From NCBI GenBank assembly GCA_964502525.1, contig CAZCXH010000046.1, positions 1 to 31,357 on the forward strand: a DNA stretch of 31,357 bases, in the 5' to 3' direction. A program made the position numbers and the translations under genes. Shown here in pieces: positions 1-8,000 of the stretch; within the stretch, counting starts at the first letter, position 1; every line of letters starts with the position of its first letter. The notes beneath the pieces were generated by a model. That model was not told the origin of the DNA. It saw nothing but the letters and a program-made list of their open reading frames with translations, and ran no database searches. The DNA is from DATLYB01 sp964502525. GTDB lineage: Bacteria; Bacteroidota; Bacteroidia; Chitinophagales; CAIOSU01.

Positions 1-829
1 CAGAATAGCCGACAAAAATTCCTTCCTCCTTCGTGATGCGCCTCGCCATGATTGCCCCATCCTTGTCGGTGACTTTTTCAAAATGGTCAATCACGCTGAA
101 GTCAATATTTTTCGGGATAATGTCTTCACCGATGCCTTCGGTGATATAGCCGTAAACTTCCTTTGGGTCGAACTTTCCCGTTTCGTGATATTTTTTCAGC
201 GCGGAGCCGTACGTGTCAATCGCCCACACCTTCACATTCTGATTTTTTTCTTTCAGAAATCTTCCGCATCCTGAAATGGTTCCGCCCGTGCCGCAGCCTA
301 CAACAAGATGCGTGATTTTCCCTTCGGTCTGGCTCCAGATTTCAGGACCTGTCGTCTCGTAATGCGCCTGCGTGTTGGCGAGGTTGTCATATTGGTTGAC
401 GTAAAATGAATTAGGTGTTGTTTCCGCGATGCGTTTTGCAGTGGCGTAATAGGAACGCGGATCGTCAGGCTCCACATCGGTGGGGCACACAATCACCTCA
501 GCGCCCACCGCTTTCATCACATCAATTTTTTCCTTTGATTGTTTATCCGGAATGGTAAATACGCACTTGTATCCTTTCACGATCGCGCAAATCGCCAAGC
601 CCATGCCCGTGTTGCCGGAAGTGCCTTCTACGATGGTGCCGCCCGGTTTCAGCAATCCTTTCTGCTCGGCTTCTTCCACCATCTTCAGCGCCATGCGGTC
701 TTTGATGCTGTTGCCGGGGTTGAAGAATTCCACCTTTGCCAGCACGGTCGCCTTCACGCTTTTTGTGACGCGGTTCAATTTCACCAAAGGGGTTTTGCCG
801 ATTGCTTCGAGGATGTTTTGATAATACAT
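1..829 (-). CDS. Cystathionine beta-synthase / cysteine synthase family PLP enzyme (C-terminus outside window)
   Basis: This is the N-terminal 276 residues of a fold-type II pyridoxal-phosphate enzyme; the gene runs off the left edge with no stop. The start is ATG at 829 (minus strand). Visible motifs are the PLP-binding lysine in NSIKDR (K43), the phosphate/substrate loop EGTSGNTG (about 68-75) and the PLP-phosphate loop GCGTGG (about 178-183). The EGIGEDIIP stretch near the window edge resembles cystathionine beta-synthases more than CysK/CysM, so a homocysteine + serine reaction is likely, but CysK-type O-acetylserine sulfhydrylation cannot be excluded. Bacteroidota CBS proteins often carry C-terminal CBS domains, which would lie outside the window. 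It is divergently oriented to the DUF4242 gene at 955. Confidence 0.88.
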   Translation of the reverse strand, partial: MYYQNILEAIGKTPLVKLNRVTKSVKATVLAKVEFFNPGNSIKDRMALKMVEEAEQKGLLKPGGTIVEGTSGNTGMGLAICAIVKGYKCVFTIPDKQSKEKIDVMKAVGAEVIVCPTDVEPDDPRSYYATAKRIAETTPNSFYVNQYDNLANTQAHYETTGPEIWSQTEGKITHLVVGCGTGGTISGCGRFLKEKNQNVKVWAIDTYGSALKKYHETGKFDPKEVYGYITEGIGEDIIPKNIDFSVIDHFEKVTDKDGAIMARRITKEEGIFVGYS

Positions 830-836
830 AATGAAA

Positions 837-902
837 GTTTACGGTTTTCGGTTTACAGTTTACAGTTTTTTCCTTGAACCGCAAACCGTAACAGTAAACA
901 AG
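837..902. repeat. GTTTACGG/GTTTACAG palindromic word array, copy 1
   Basis: Between the divergent CBS-type and DUF4242 genes, words of the type GTTTACGG and GTTTACAG are followed by their complements (GCAAACCGTA, CAGTAAAC), so the stretch can fold into an imperfect hairpin. The same words recur at 1228-1296, 10260-10338, 10648-10680, 14911-14994 and 23132-23165. Function unknown. At this site it lies where promoters for both genes would be expected. Confidence 0.75.
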
Positions 903-954
903 TGAACTAAAAATTGTAACTTGTCATTCATTCTTAACCTAAAACCCCTTCAAG

Positions 955-1227
955 ATGCCTAAGTATGTCATTGAAAGAGAAATTCCCGGAGCGGGAAAAC
1001 TTTCACCTGCCGAATTAAAAGCTATTTCTCAAAAATCATGCGGAGTGTTAAGCGGCATGGGTCCGCAAATCCAATGGATCCACAGTTACGTGGTGGATGA
1101 CAAAATCTATTGCATTTACTTCGCTCCCAACGAACAGTTAGTGCGTGAACACGCCAGGCAAGGCGGCTTTCCCGCCAACAAGGTGAGCGAGGTGAAAGCC
1201 ATCATTGACCCGGTAACAGCGGAATAG
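955..1227 (+). CDS. DUF4242 family small protein
   Basis: A 90-residue soluble protein starting MPKYVIEREIPGAG, matching the DUF4242 family (small ferredoxin-fold-like proteins, often annotated as nickel-binding). The opening beta strand Y-V-I-E-R-E-I-P-G is characteristic, followed by W-I-H-S-Y-V and I-Y-C-I-Y-F strands and a helix with H-A-R-Q-G-G-F-P-A. There is no signal peptide or membrane segment. The family's biochemical role is not established, so none is assigned. The gene stands alone between two repeat arrays; the downstream palindrome may terminate its transcript. Confidence 0.8.
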   Translation: MPKYVIEREIPGAGKLSPAELKAISQKSCGVLSGMGPQIQWIHSYVVDDKIYCIYFAPNEQLVREHARQGGFPANKVSEVKAIIDPVTAE

Positions 1228-1296
1228 GGTTTACAATGTACCTGTTTACGCGTTTACAGTTTCCACTGTAAACATGTAACCGTAAACGTGTAAACC
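1228..1296. repeat. GTTTAC palindromic word array, copy 2; possible terminator
   Basis: This starts immediately after the stop codon of the DUF4242 gene. It opens with GGTTTACA and ends with TGTAAACC, with several internal GTTTAC/GTAAAC words in inverted order, so the RNA could form a long imperfect hairpin. There is no U-tract, so a terminator role is an inference from position only. Confidence 0.65.
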
Positions 1297-1298
1297 AT

Positions 1299-1528
1299 AC
1301 TTTAACGTGAGTTATGGATTAAAAACCAACCTTATTTTGATAGTTTTCATTGCCGTCCGCTTCAGCGGACGGTTAAAATAGGAAGACTCTCCTTTTGGGC
1401 TTTAGCCAAAGTATTTCACAATTTGGCTAAAGCCCTCTGGTTACTGATTCAATATCCCGTCCGCTGAAGCGGACGGCAATGAAATTCAAGGAATTATTTC
1501 TGTGGTAATCCATAACTCACGTTACTTT
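1299..1528. mobile_element. MITE-like element with 18-19 bp terminal inverted repeats and ACTTT target duplication
   Basis: The terminal sequence TAACGTGAGTTATGGATTA at 1303-1321 is repeated perfectly inverted at 1506-1524. ACTTT directly flanks it on both sides (1299-1303 and 1524-1528), a plausible 5-bp target-site duplication. Inside are a hairpin CCGTCCGC-ttca-GCGGACGG (about 1353-1372) mirrored at 1457-1476, and a central inverted pair GGGCTTTAGCCAAA (1397-1410) / TTTGGCTAAAGCCC (1422-1435). There is no ORF, so movement would need a transposase in trans. The right-hand duplication overlaps the stop codon of the CDF transporter gene, so the insertion left that reading frame intact. Confidence 0.82.
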
Positions 1529-2510
1529 AGATTTCCATGGCGTGTTTTTGATTTCGCAGCACGGAATCAATATCCCATGTAATCTTTTTTTGAAACGGCC
1601 GCTGTCGCACTTTGCAATCAGTAATCTGGCAAACCGTGCATGAAGCGGGAATGCAGGGATCTGTATGAATGAACAGTTCCACCTTTCTTTCCGCTTCGCG
1701 ACTCACCAGGTCTTCCACTGCTTTCACTTCGTCATGGCTTTCTTTAAGGCTGAAGTACCAGGGCAGCGTCATGTGGCAGTCAATGTGGAGTACAGAACCG
1801 TATTTGACAACTCGCATGTTGTGAATGTCAATCCATTGCATTTTTCGGGAGGAGTTGAGTATGGAGATCAGCTTCTTCAACAACCCGAAATCTGCTTCAT
1901 CCATGATTCCCGAAATGGATTTCCGTAAAACACGAAACCCCGTAATGGTGATGACTGCTCCGAAGATGATAGCCACAACGCTATCAAGCCAATGCAGCTT
2001 TGTGAAATACACTGCTCCCAGCCCGATGAGCAAGCCTGCTGTGGTATATGCATCAGATTTCAGATGTTTGCCATCCGCAATCATTGTTTCGGAATGGTGG
2101 ATGGAGCCTCTTTTCACAAGGGCAATACCCATGATGAAATTGATGCCGCCCGTCACCGTGATGAGAAGAATACCGGTTTCGAGGTTTTCAATTCCGCTTG
2201 GAACAAAAAACGAATAAACAGATTTTGAGAGGATGGCAATCCCGGCAAGGAAAATTAAAAACCCTTCCAATCCTGACGATAAAAATTCCACTTTACCATG
2301 ACCATACGGATGGTCAATGTCTTTAGGCTTAGCGGCAAGAATTAAGCTGTAAAGCGCGAATGAGCCCGCAACGACATTGATAATGGATTCGAGCGCATCC
2401 GTGAAAATCGCATTCGAATGGGTGATGAAGTAGGCGATGAATTTTATCGCCATCAAGCCAACACTCACCGCAAGGGCAAGCGCTTGAAGCCTGATGTTGG
2501 AAAAACGCAT
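1527..2510 (-). CDS. Cation diffusion facilitator (CDF) family metal transporter
   Basis: An inner-membrane divalent metal/proton antiporter of the CDF family (327 aa; cargo such as Zn, Fe, Co or Cd not determinable). Six hydrophobic segments precede a C-terminal cytoplasmic domain. Metal-site motifs are TDALES near residues 37-42 in TM2 and H149-xxx-D153 (HLKSD) in TM5; HPYGHGKVE (67-75) is the typical loop after TM2. The C-terminal domain ends in a cysteine-rich stretch (DPCIPASCTVCQITDC) typical of one CDF subgroup and may bind metal. The stop codon coincides with the target duplication of the MITE-like element; upstream of the start is a word-repeat spacer. Confidence 0.92.
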   Translation of the reverse strand: MRFSNIRLQALALAVSVGLMAIKFIAYFITHSNAIFTDALESIINVVAGSFALYSLILAAKPKDIDHPYGHGKVEFLSSGLEGFLIFLAGIAILSKSVYSFFVPSGIENLETGILLITVTGGINFIMGIALVKRGSIHHSETMIADGKHLKSDAYTTAGLLIGLGAVYFTKLHWLDSVVAIIFGAVITITGFRVLRKSISGIMDEADFGLLKKLISILNSSRKMQWIDIHNMRVVKYGSVLHIDCHMTLPWYFSLKESHDEVKAVEDLVSREAERKVELFIHTDPCIPASCTVCQITDCKVRQRPFQKKITWDIDSVLRNQKHAMEI

Positions 2511-2511
2511 T

Positions 2512-2736
2512 GGTTTAAAGTTTAAGGTCTAATGTCTAATGTTTAAGGTGAGTGGGAAAGTTGTTTTTTATCCCGAAGCAAATGCAAAAACGAACTGTGA
2601 TCGGCCCGAAGGACTCCGGACTCCTTCGGAGGATACCCGCTGCCGGTCGGGCAGGTACCATCGGGAACTACGCAGTACAAGTTCGAAAAATCTGATTACC
2701 GATGGTATATCAAACTTTAAACATTAAACATTAAAC
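2512..2736. repeat. Spacer with inverted TTTAATG-word arrays enclosing a dispersed repeat
   Basis: The left arm (2512-2548; GTTTAAAG and TCTAATG words) is mirrored by the right arm (2709-2736; AAACATT words), giving an inverted-repeat frame of about 225 bp between the CDF and mdh genes. Inside, 2568-2664 resembles 18963-19022: both read AAAACGAA, TGATCGG, GGATACC, GCTGC and GTACCATCGG in the same order. The copy here has an extra 26 bp containing a GAAGGACTCC/GGACTCCTTC palindrome. No gene is supported here. Confidence 0.6.
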
Positions 2737-2737
2737 T

Positions 2738-3676
2738 CTACACCGCCACCGCCATCTTATCCAGCACACTCATCACTTCCTTTACGGCAGCGGCTGATTT
2801 GTTGAGCAGTTCTTTTTCCGCGGCATCCAGCTTGAGTTCGATGATCTTCTCCACGCCTTTTCTGCCGAGCACGACCGGCACACCCAGATAGATATTCTTC
2901 ATTCCGTATTCGCCATTCAGCAACACGCAGCATGGGTGAACACGTTTTTCGTCTTTCACGATCGCTTCCACCATCTGCGCGGCAGCGGCTCCGGGAGCAT
3001 ACCATGCGGAGGTGCCCATCAGCTTCACCAATTCACCGCCCCCCACTTTCGTGCGCTCGATGATGGCGTTAAGCCTGTCGGGTTTCACCAATTCAGTCAC
3101 CGGAATGCCGGTGACGGTTGTATATCTCGGCAGCGGCACCATCGTGTCGCCATGCCCGCCAAGGATCATAGCTTGAATATCTTTCGGGGAGCAGTTGATT
3201 TCTTCCGCGAGGAAAGCTTTGTAACGCGCGGTGTCGAGGATGCCCGCCATGCCGAACACGCGCTTCGAATCAAATTTGGAAGTGAGATAAGCGCAATACG
3301 TCATCACATCGAGCGGGTTGGACACCACGATGATGATGGTGTTGGGAGAATATTTCACCACCTGCTCGGTCACCGATTTCACGATTCCCGCGTTGGTTGA
3401 AATCAAATCATCGCGGCTCATGCCGGGCTTGCGAGGCAAGCCGGATGTGATCACCACCACATCGGAGTTGGCTGTCGGCTTGTAATCATTCGTGACGCCC
3501 TTCACGCGCGTGCTGTACATGTTGATGGGAGCCGTTTGCCAGATGTCGAGCGCCTTGCCTTCGGCAATGCCTTCTTTGATATCCAGCACAACGATTTCAT
3601 TGACGATGTCATAATGCGCCAGCACATTGGCTACTGTGGCGCCTACGTTTCCCGCGCCTATTACTGATACTTTCAT
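2738..3676 (-). CDS. mdh: Malate dehydrogenase (NAD-dependent)
   Basis: A cytosolic TCA-cycle enzyme oxidising malate to oxaloacetate with NAD+. The 312-aa length is normal for the LDH-like malate dehydrogenases of this phylum. The Rossmann motif GAGNVGATVA is at 7-16, with D32 (LDI) selecting NAD. Substrate-binding arginines R82 and R88 lie in GLPRKPGMSRDDL; R82 together with R88 favours malate over lactate. The catalytic pair is D148 (GILDTARY) and H175 (GGHGDTMVPL), and R151 completes the substrate site. A TATTTTTG element 35 bp upstream on the minus strand is a likely promoter. The gene appears monocistronic. Confidence 0.96.
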   Translation of the reverse strand: MKVSVIGAGNVGATVANVLAHYDIVNEIVVLDIKEGIAEGKALDIWQTAPINMYSTRVKGVTNDYKPTANSDVVVITSGLPRKPGMSRDDLISTNAGIVKSVTEQVVKYSPNTIIIVVSNPLDVMTYCAYLTSKFDSKRVFGMAGILDTARYKAFLAEEINCSPKDIQAMILGGHGDTMVPLPRYTTVTGIPVTELVKPDRLNAIIERTKVGGGELVKLMGTSAWYAPGAAAAQMVEAIVKDEKRVHPCCVLLNGEYGMKNIYLGVPVVLGRKGVEKIIELKLDAAEKELLNKSAAAVKEVMSVLDKMAVAV

Positions 3677-3710
3677 AAGATTTATTTTTTAGAATGGTTT
3701 TTTTGTGCAG

Positions 3711-3718
3711 CAAAAATA
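3711..3718 (-). promoter_or_regulatory. Bacteroidota-type -7 element for mdh
   Basis: Minus-strand TATTTTTG matches the TAnnTTTG -7 consensus of the Bacteroidota primary sigma factor, 35 bp upstream of the mdh ATG. I see no clear TTTG -33 element at the right spacing, so this is supported by one box and position only. Confidence 0.45.
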
Positions 3719-3744
3719 GCAGAAATAATTTTTCACCCCCATGC

Positions 3745-3869
3745 GCCAAATCATCGTCATGTTGAGCGAAGCGAAACATCTCTACGCTTCGAAGTGGGGA
3801 GATTCTTCGCTGCGCAAAGCCTTCGCTCAGAATGACGAAAGTTGAAATAAAGTTGCTGCCAAATCATCG
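3745..3869. repeat. Imperfect hairpin repeat flanked by 12-bp direct repeats
   Basis: Arms TCGTCATGTTGAGCGAAG (3754-3771) and CTTCGCTCAGAATGACGA (3821-3838) are inverted with two mismatches. The direct repeat GCCAAATCATCG flanks the structure at 3745-3756 and 3858-3869. It could be a small palindromic mobile repeat with a long target duplication. It separates mdh from the T9SS cargo gene and has no ORF. Confidence 0.6.
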
Positions 3870-3878
3870 GGATTTATC

Positions 3879-3887
3879 TAACTTTTG
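3879..3887 (+). promoter_or_regulatory. Possible -7 element for the T9SS cargo gene
   Basis: TAACTTTTG lies 42 bp upstream of the ATG at 3930 and matches TAnnTTTG except for one extra T. No -33 box was recognised. Confidence 0.3.
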
Positions 3888-3929
3888 CGGCAAAACCGCT
3901 CTTGAATATTCATCCTAAAAAACACATCT

Positions 3930-5009
3930 ATGAAAACAATTTTTCTTCTATGCGGATTTTTGTTTGCGGCATCGGGCGCATTCAGCCAAATCACGAACAT
4001 CCTTTTGGACTATGATGCGGTTGACGGAATTGTTTCCGCGGATTCCGGGGCTGACTATGGTTATACATTCTGGAAATTGAATGCTCATCTGCCGGATGTT
4101 GACCCGGTGAGAGGGCTTCACTGGGCGGTGGTCAGGTTTGACACGCTTTATGATGCCGACAGTTTCAAGGCTTATACATATAGCGATAAGGCTTTAACCA
4201 TTGACAGCATCAGGGTGGCTTTCAAACATAAAAATATTACCGCCACTCCGGATACCATCGTCATCAACGTTTATCAGTATGAGGGAACGTCAGGCATTAT
4301 GATTGATTCCCTTCAGCAGATTACAAACGCTGTGCTATACGATACCACGATTGTAACGACAACGTCCCTTACTGACTCAACCAACATCGGCTATCTAATT
4401 ATTCATCCTGATTACAAGCTCAATACCGGACAAAAATTCCTGGCAGGTGTGTACTTCTATGGGGATTTATCAAACACTTTCGAGTTGATGGCGGGTTACG
4501 CTGACTTTTGCGGCATGGCGTGTTTCGATACTTCCGCTGCGCCATCGGTTTTTGCTGGTAACAGCAATTACAAGATTATTTACTGGGATGGACCGTTCAC
4601 ATCTTCCGGTGTTAATAGCCTGGTATATGACTGCGATGGCGATTTGAATCCGGGCGAACCGGAAGAATGTGAATTATCACCGATTCAGAATCTGGCAATC
4701 AGCGCCTTTGTGTCGTTCGGCACCGACACCACAGACACGACTACCGTGGCGGGCTTGGTGGATGTGACTCCATTCAGGATTTATCCGAATCCGGCTGATG
4801 AGTTGGTGGCGGTGCAGCTAAGAGAAATCAGTTCTGAAGTTCAGTTATCGCTTGCCGATGCAAAGGGCATGAGGTTGTTCCAAAAATCTTATTCTTCATT
4901 TTTTAATAAAGAGCTAAAGCTTGATGTCAGCAATTTGCCGGCCGGATTGTATTTCCTGACGGTAATGGACAAGAGCCAAAAGATGACCGTGAATCTGGTG
5001 AAGAACTGA
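3930..5009 (+). CDS. Secreted protein with T9SS type A C-terminal sorting domain
   Basis: A 359-aa exported protein. Residues 1 to about 19 form a Sec signal peptide (hydrophobic core FLLCGFLFAAS, cleavage after AFS/Q). The last ~80 residues are a Por-secretion/type IX sorting domain: the FRIYPNPADE motif starts near residue 277, followed by beta strands, LDVSNLPAGLYFLTV and a basic C-terminus ending in LVKN. The central ~240 residues are Thr/Asp-rich, look like beta-sandwich, and match no family I recognise. The product should cross the inner membrane by Sec and the outer membrane by T9SS, which usually removes the sorting domain and anchors or releases the rest. It is convergent with leuS, 5 bp away. 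Confidence 0.85.
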   Translation: MKTIFLLCGFLFAASGAFSQITNILLDYDAVDGIVSADSGADYGYTFWKLNAHLPDVDPVRGLHWAVVRFDTLYDADSFKAYTYSDKALTIDSIRVAFKHKNITATPDTIVINVYQYEGTSGIMIDSLQQITNAVLYDTTIVTTTSLTDSTNIGYLIIHPDYKLNTGQKFLAGVYFYGDLSNTFELMAGYADFCGMACFDTSAAPSVFAGNSNYKIIYWDGPFTSSGVNSLVYDCDGDLNPGEPEECELSPIQNLAISAFVSFGTDTTDTTTVAGLVDVTPFRIYPNPADELVAVQLREISSEVQLSLADAKGMRLFQKSYSSFFNKELKLDVSNLPAGLYFLTVMDKSQKMTVNLVKN

Positions 5010-5014
5010 GCGTG

Positions 5015-8000
5015 CTACACCACAATATTGATAATCTTCCCCGGCACGTAGATGAACTTCTTCGGGGGCTTGCCATCGAGCCATTTCTGAACGACATCGG
5101 ATGCGAGCACTTCTTCTTGCACCTTGTCCTGAACGAGGTCGAGCGGCAGATTGATTTTCGTGCGCAGCTTGCCGTTGATGGAAACGGGGTATTCAAAGTT
5201 GCTTTCCACTAAGTATTTTTGATTGTATTCGGGATACGCAGCCAAAGTGACGGAACTCTTGTTGCCCAGCTTTTCCCATAATTCTTCCGCAAGATGCGGG
5301 GCGAAGGGAGCAATCAAAATAGCGAGGTCGTGCAGCACCATCCGCTTCGTGCAGCGCAGGTCGGTGAGCTCGTTCACGCACACCATGAAGGTGCTGATGC
5401 ACGTGTTAAACGAAAACCGCTCGATGTCCTCCCGGATTTTTTTGATGGTCTTGTGAATCACTTTCAGTTCCTGCTCGGTGGCAGGCTCGTCTTTCAGGAG
5501 AAGCTTGCCGTTCTCATCGTAAAACAGCCGCCACAGCTTCCTCACGAACTTATATACGCCATCAATGCCGTTCGTGTTCCACGGCTTGCTCTGCTCGATA
5601 GGCCCCAGGAACATCTCATACATGCGGAAGGTATCGGCACCGTATTGGGAGATGATGTCATCAGGGTTGACGACATTGAATTTCGATTTTGACATTTTTT
5701 CCACCTCAACTCCGCAGATATATTTTCCATCTTCCAGCACAAATTGCGAATCTGCGTTTTCGGGTTGCCACTGTTTGAATTTTTCAATATCCAAAATATC
5801 ATTCTCAGTCAAACTCACATCCACATGCAGTGGCGTCACCTCATATTTCTCTTTCAGATTAAATGAAACATATTTATTTGAGTCTTTATCCCGATACACA
5901 AAGTTCGAGCGCCCCTGTATCATCCCCTGATTCACCAACCGCTTAAACGGCTCCACCTTGCTCACATAACCCCTGTCATATAAAAACTTCTGCCAGAAGC
6001 GGGCATACAACAAATGCCCCACGGCATGTTCGGTGCCGCCAATGTAGAGGTCAATATCCTGCCAGTATTGCTCGGCTTGCCTGGAGACAAACTCCTTGTC
6101 ATTGCGCGGGTCCATGTAGCGCAGGAAATACCATGAGCTGCCCGCCCAGCCGGGCATGGTGGTGGGTTCGAGGGGGTAGCCAGCTTCGTCCAGTCCCGAA
6201 GGAGCCTCACCCCCCGTCCCCCTCTCCAAAGGAGAGGGGGAGTCCAAGCCTTCGTCCTTTTCCAGGCTGGGCTTTGAATCGAGTTTTACTTTGATTTTTT
6301 TTACAACCTGATCGATGTTTTTAATTACTTCATCATTTGTGAAGCGGATTACTTCAAAGCCTTTTTGATTCAACTCGAACGTTCTGTTGTTGTCGTATTC
6401 TTTCTGCTCGGCATCCAAATGAATCCCTCCATCAATTTCAATCACTACTTTCTTTAAAAGACAAACAAAATCCGCAATGAAAATATCAATAGCATGTTGC
6501 CTGCGAATCTTATGACCGATTTGATTATCGCGCAATCTTTCCCACAAAATTTCCTCTGCCTCAGTCTGATTCTTCCGGAGTTCTCTTCCCTGCTCTTTCA
6601 ATTTCTCCCAGTTTCTCCCATCTGCTGTATAGTAACCCGGTTCGGATTCCCCTCTTCGATGAGCCTCACCCCCCGCCCCCCTCTCCGAAGGAGAGGGGGT
6701 GTCCCGGCTGTCGGTCTTTTCCCCACTGTTCTTTTCTCCTTTCTGCGAAGCAGAGTAATAAACTTCGGACTCCCCTCTCCTTTGGAGAGGGGGCGGGGGT
6801 GAGGCTTTTCCATGCGAAGGGCTATAACTCCAATCCTTCAACTTTGCCAACGGTGGATCACCGTTTTCGCCTGGCTTGAAATCTTCCATCTCCGGCAGCA
6901 CCAACGGCAATTCCTTTTCATCCATAGGGTAGGGCGTTTCATCTGCATAATAGATCGGTATCGGCTCGCCCCAGTAGCGCTGTCTTCCGAAAATCGCATC
7001 ACGGATGCGGTATTGCACCTGCGGCTTGCCGATGGCAAGTTCTTCTAATTTGTTATTCACCGCTTTGATGGCGTCCATCACTTCCAAGCCGTCAATGAAC
7101 CCGGAGTTGATCATCTTGCCAAGCTTGTCATCGCGAGTAGCGCCCGGGTACATGCCTTTGTCAATCACATCAATAATCGGCAGGTTGAAATGAGTTGCAA
7201 ACGCATGGTCGCGGTCGTCATCCGAAGGCACTGCCATGATGGCGCCCGTGCCGTAGCCCATCAGCACATATTCACTGATGAACACCGGAATCCTTTCGCC
7301 ATTCAGAGGATTTACCGCCAGTGAGCCCGTGAAAGCACCTGTCACTTTCTTCACCTCCGCCTGCCGCTCGCGCTCAGAGCGCGACTGCACGTATTGTAAA
7401 TAGTCCGCTACTTCCTGCGCATGTTCCGGACGGGTGATGATTTCAACCAAAGGATGCTCAGGCGCAAGCACCATGAATGTCACTCCGAAAATGGTATCAG
7501 GGCGGGTGGTGTATATTTCCAACTGCATGTTGAAGTCGGGCAGATCGAAAAAAACCTGCGCTCCTTCCGAGCGGCCAATCCAGTTGCGCTGCATCTCCTT
7601 CATGCTATCGCTCCATGCGAGTGTGTCGAGATCGTTCAGCAATCTTTCAGCATAAGCCGTGATGCGCAAAAACCACTGTCGCATTTTCTTCTTAATCACG
7701 GGATGCCCGCCCCGTTCCGAGCGACCGTCTTTCACCTCGTCATTCGCCAGTACCGTGCCCAATTCGGGACACCAGTTCACTTCGGCATACGACAAATACG
7801 CCAGCCTGTAATTCATCAATATTTCCTGCTTCTGTTTTTCATTGAACTCATTCCAGTCATCTTCCGAAAAGGCGGTATCGAAATCAGTAGCTGCTTCCAC
7901 ATTCACATTTCCTTCCGAAGAAAATATTGTCACCAGCGTTTCGATGTCTTCCGCTTTGTTGGTTTTCTTGTTATACCATGACTTGAACAGTTGCAGGAAA

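Larger units (their letters stand above)
6204..6805 (-). mobile_element. TIR-flanked DUF559 endonuclease element inserted in frame in leuS
   Basis: The left end 6204-6245 (GCCTCACCCCC ... CTCTCCAAAGGAGAGGGGG) and right end 6767-6805 are near-identical inverted repeats of about 40 bp, each internally palindromic (CTCTCC-AAA-GGAGAG). A third copy at 6663-6704 lies inside, in the left-end orientation. Read from the leuS strand, the whole element is open and in frame and encodes a DUF559 domain at residues 602-705. CGAAGG flanks it at 6197-6202 and 6815-6820; this could be a 6-bp target duplication, and the interval 6203-6820 is 618 bp = 206 codons, which would keep frame. That duplication is tentative because the same hexamer also occurs inside these repeats. 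Confidence 0.8.

Noticed and set aside
837..1296. CRISPR-like array
   Set aside because: The GTTTAC words are short, irregular and directly adjacent with no spacers of constant length, and there are no cas genes.
2539..2727. Possible 62-aa gene between CDF and mdh
   Set aside because: It lies wholly in the inverted-repeat spacer and its sequence is dictated by the repeat.
6204..6805. Intein or intron in leuS
   Set aside because: No intein splicing residues (Cys/Ser start, His-Asn end) at the borders, no group I/II intron features, and the insert is continuously in frame; a tolerated insertion fits better.
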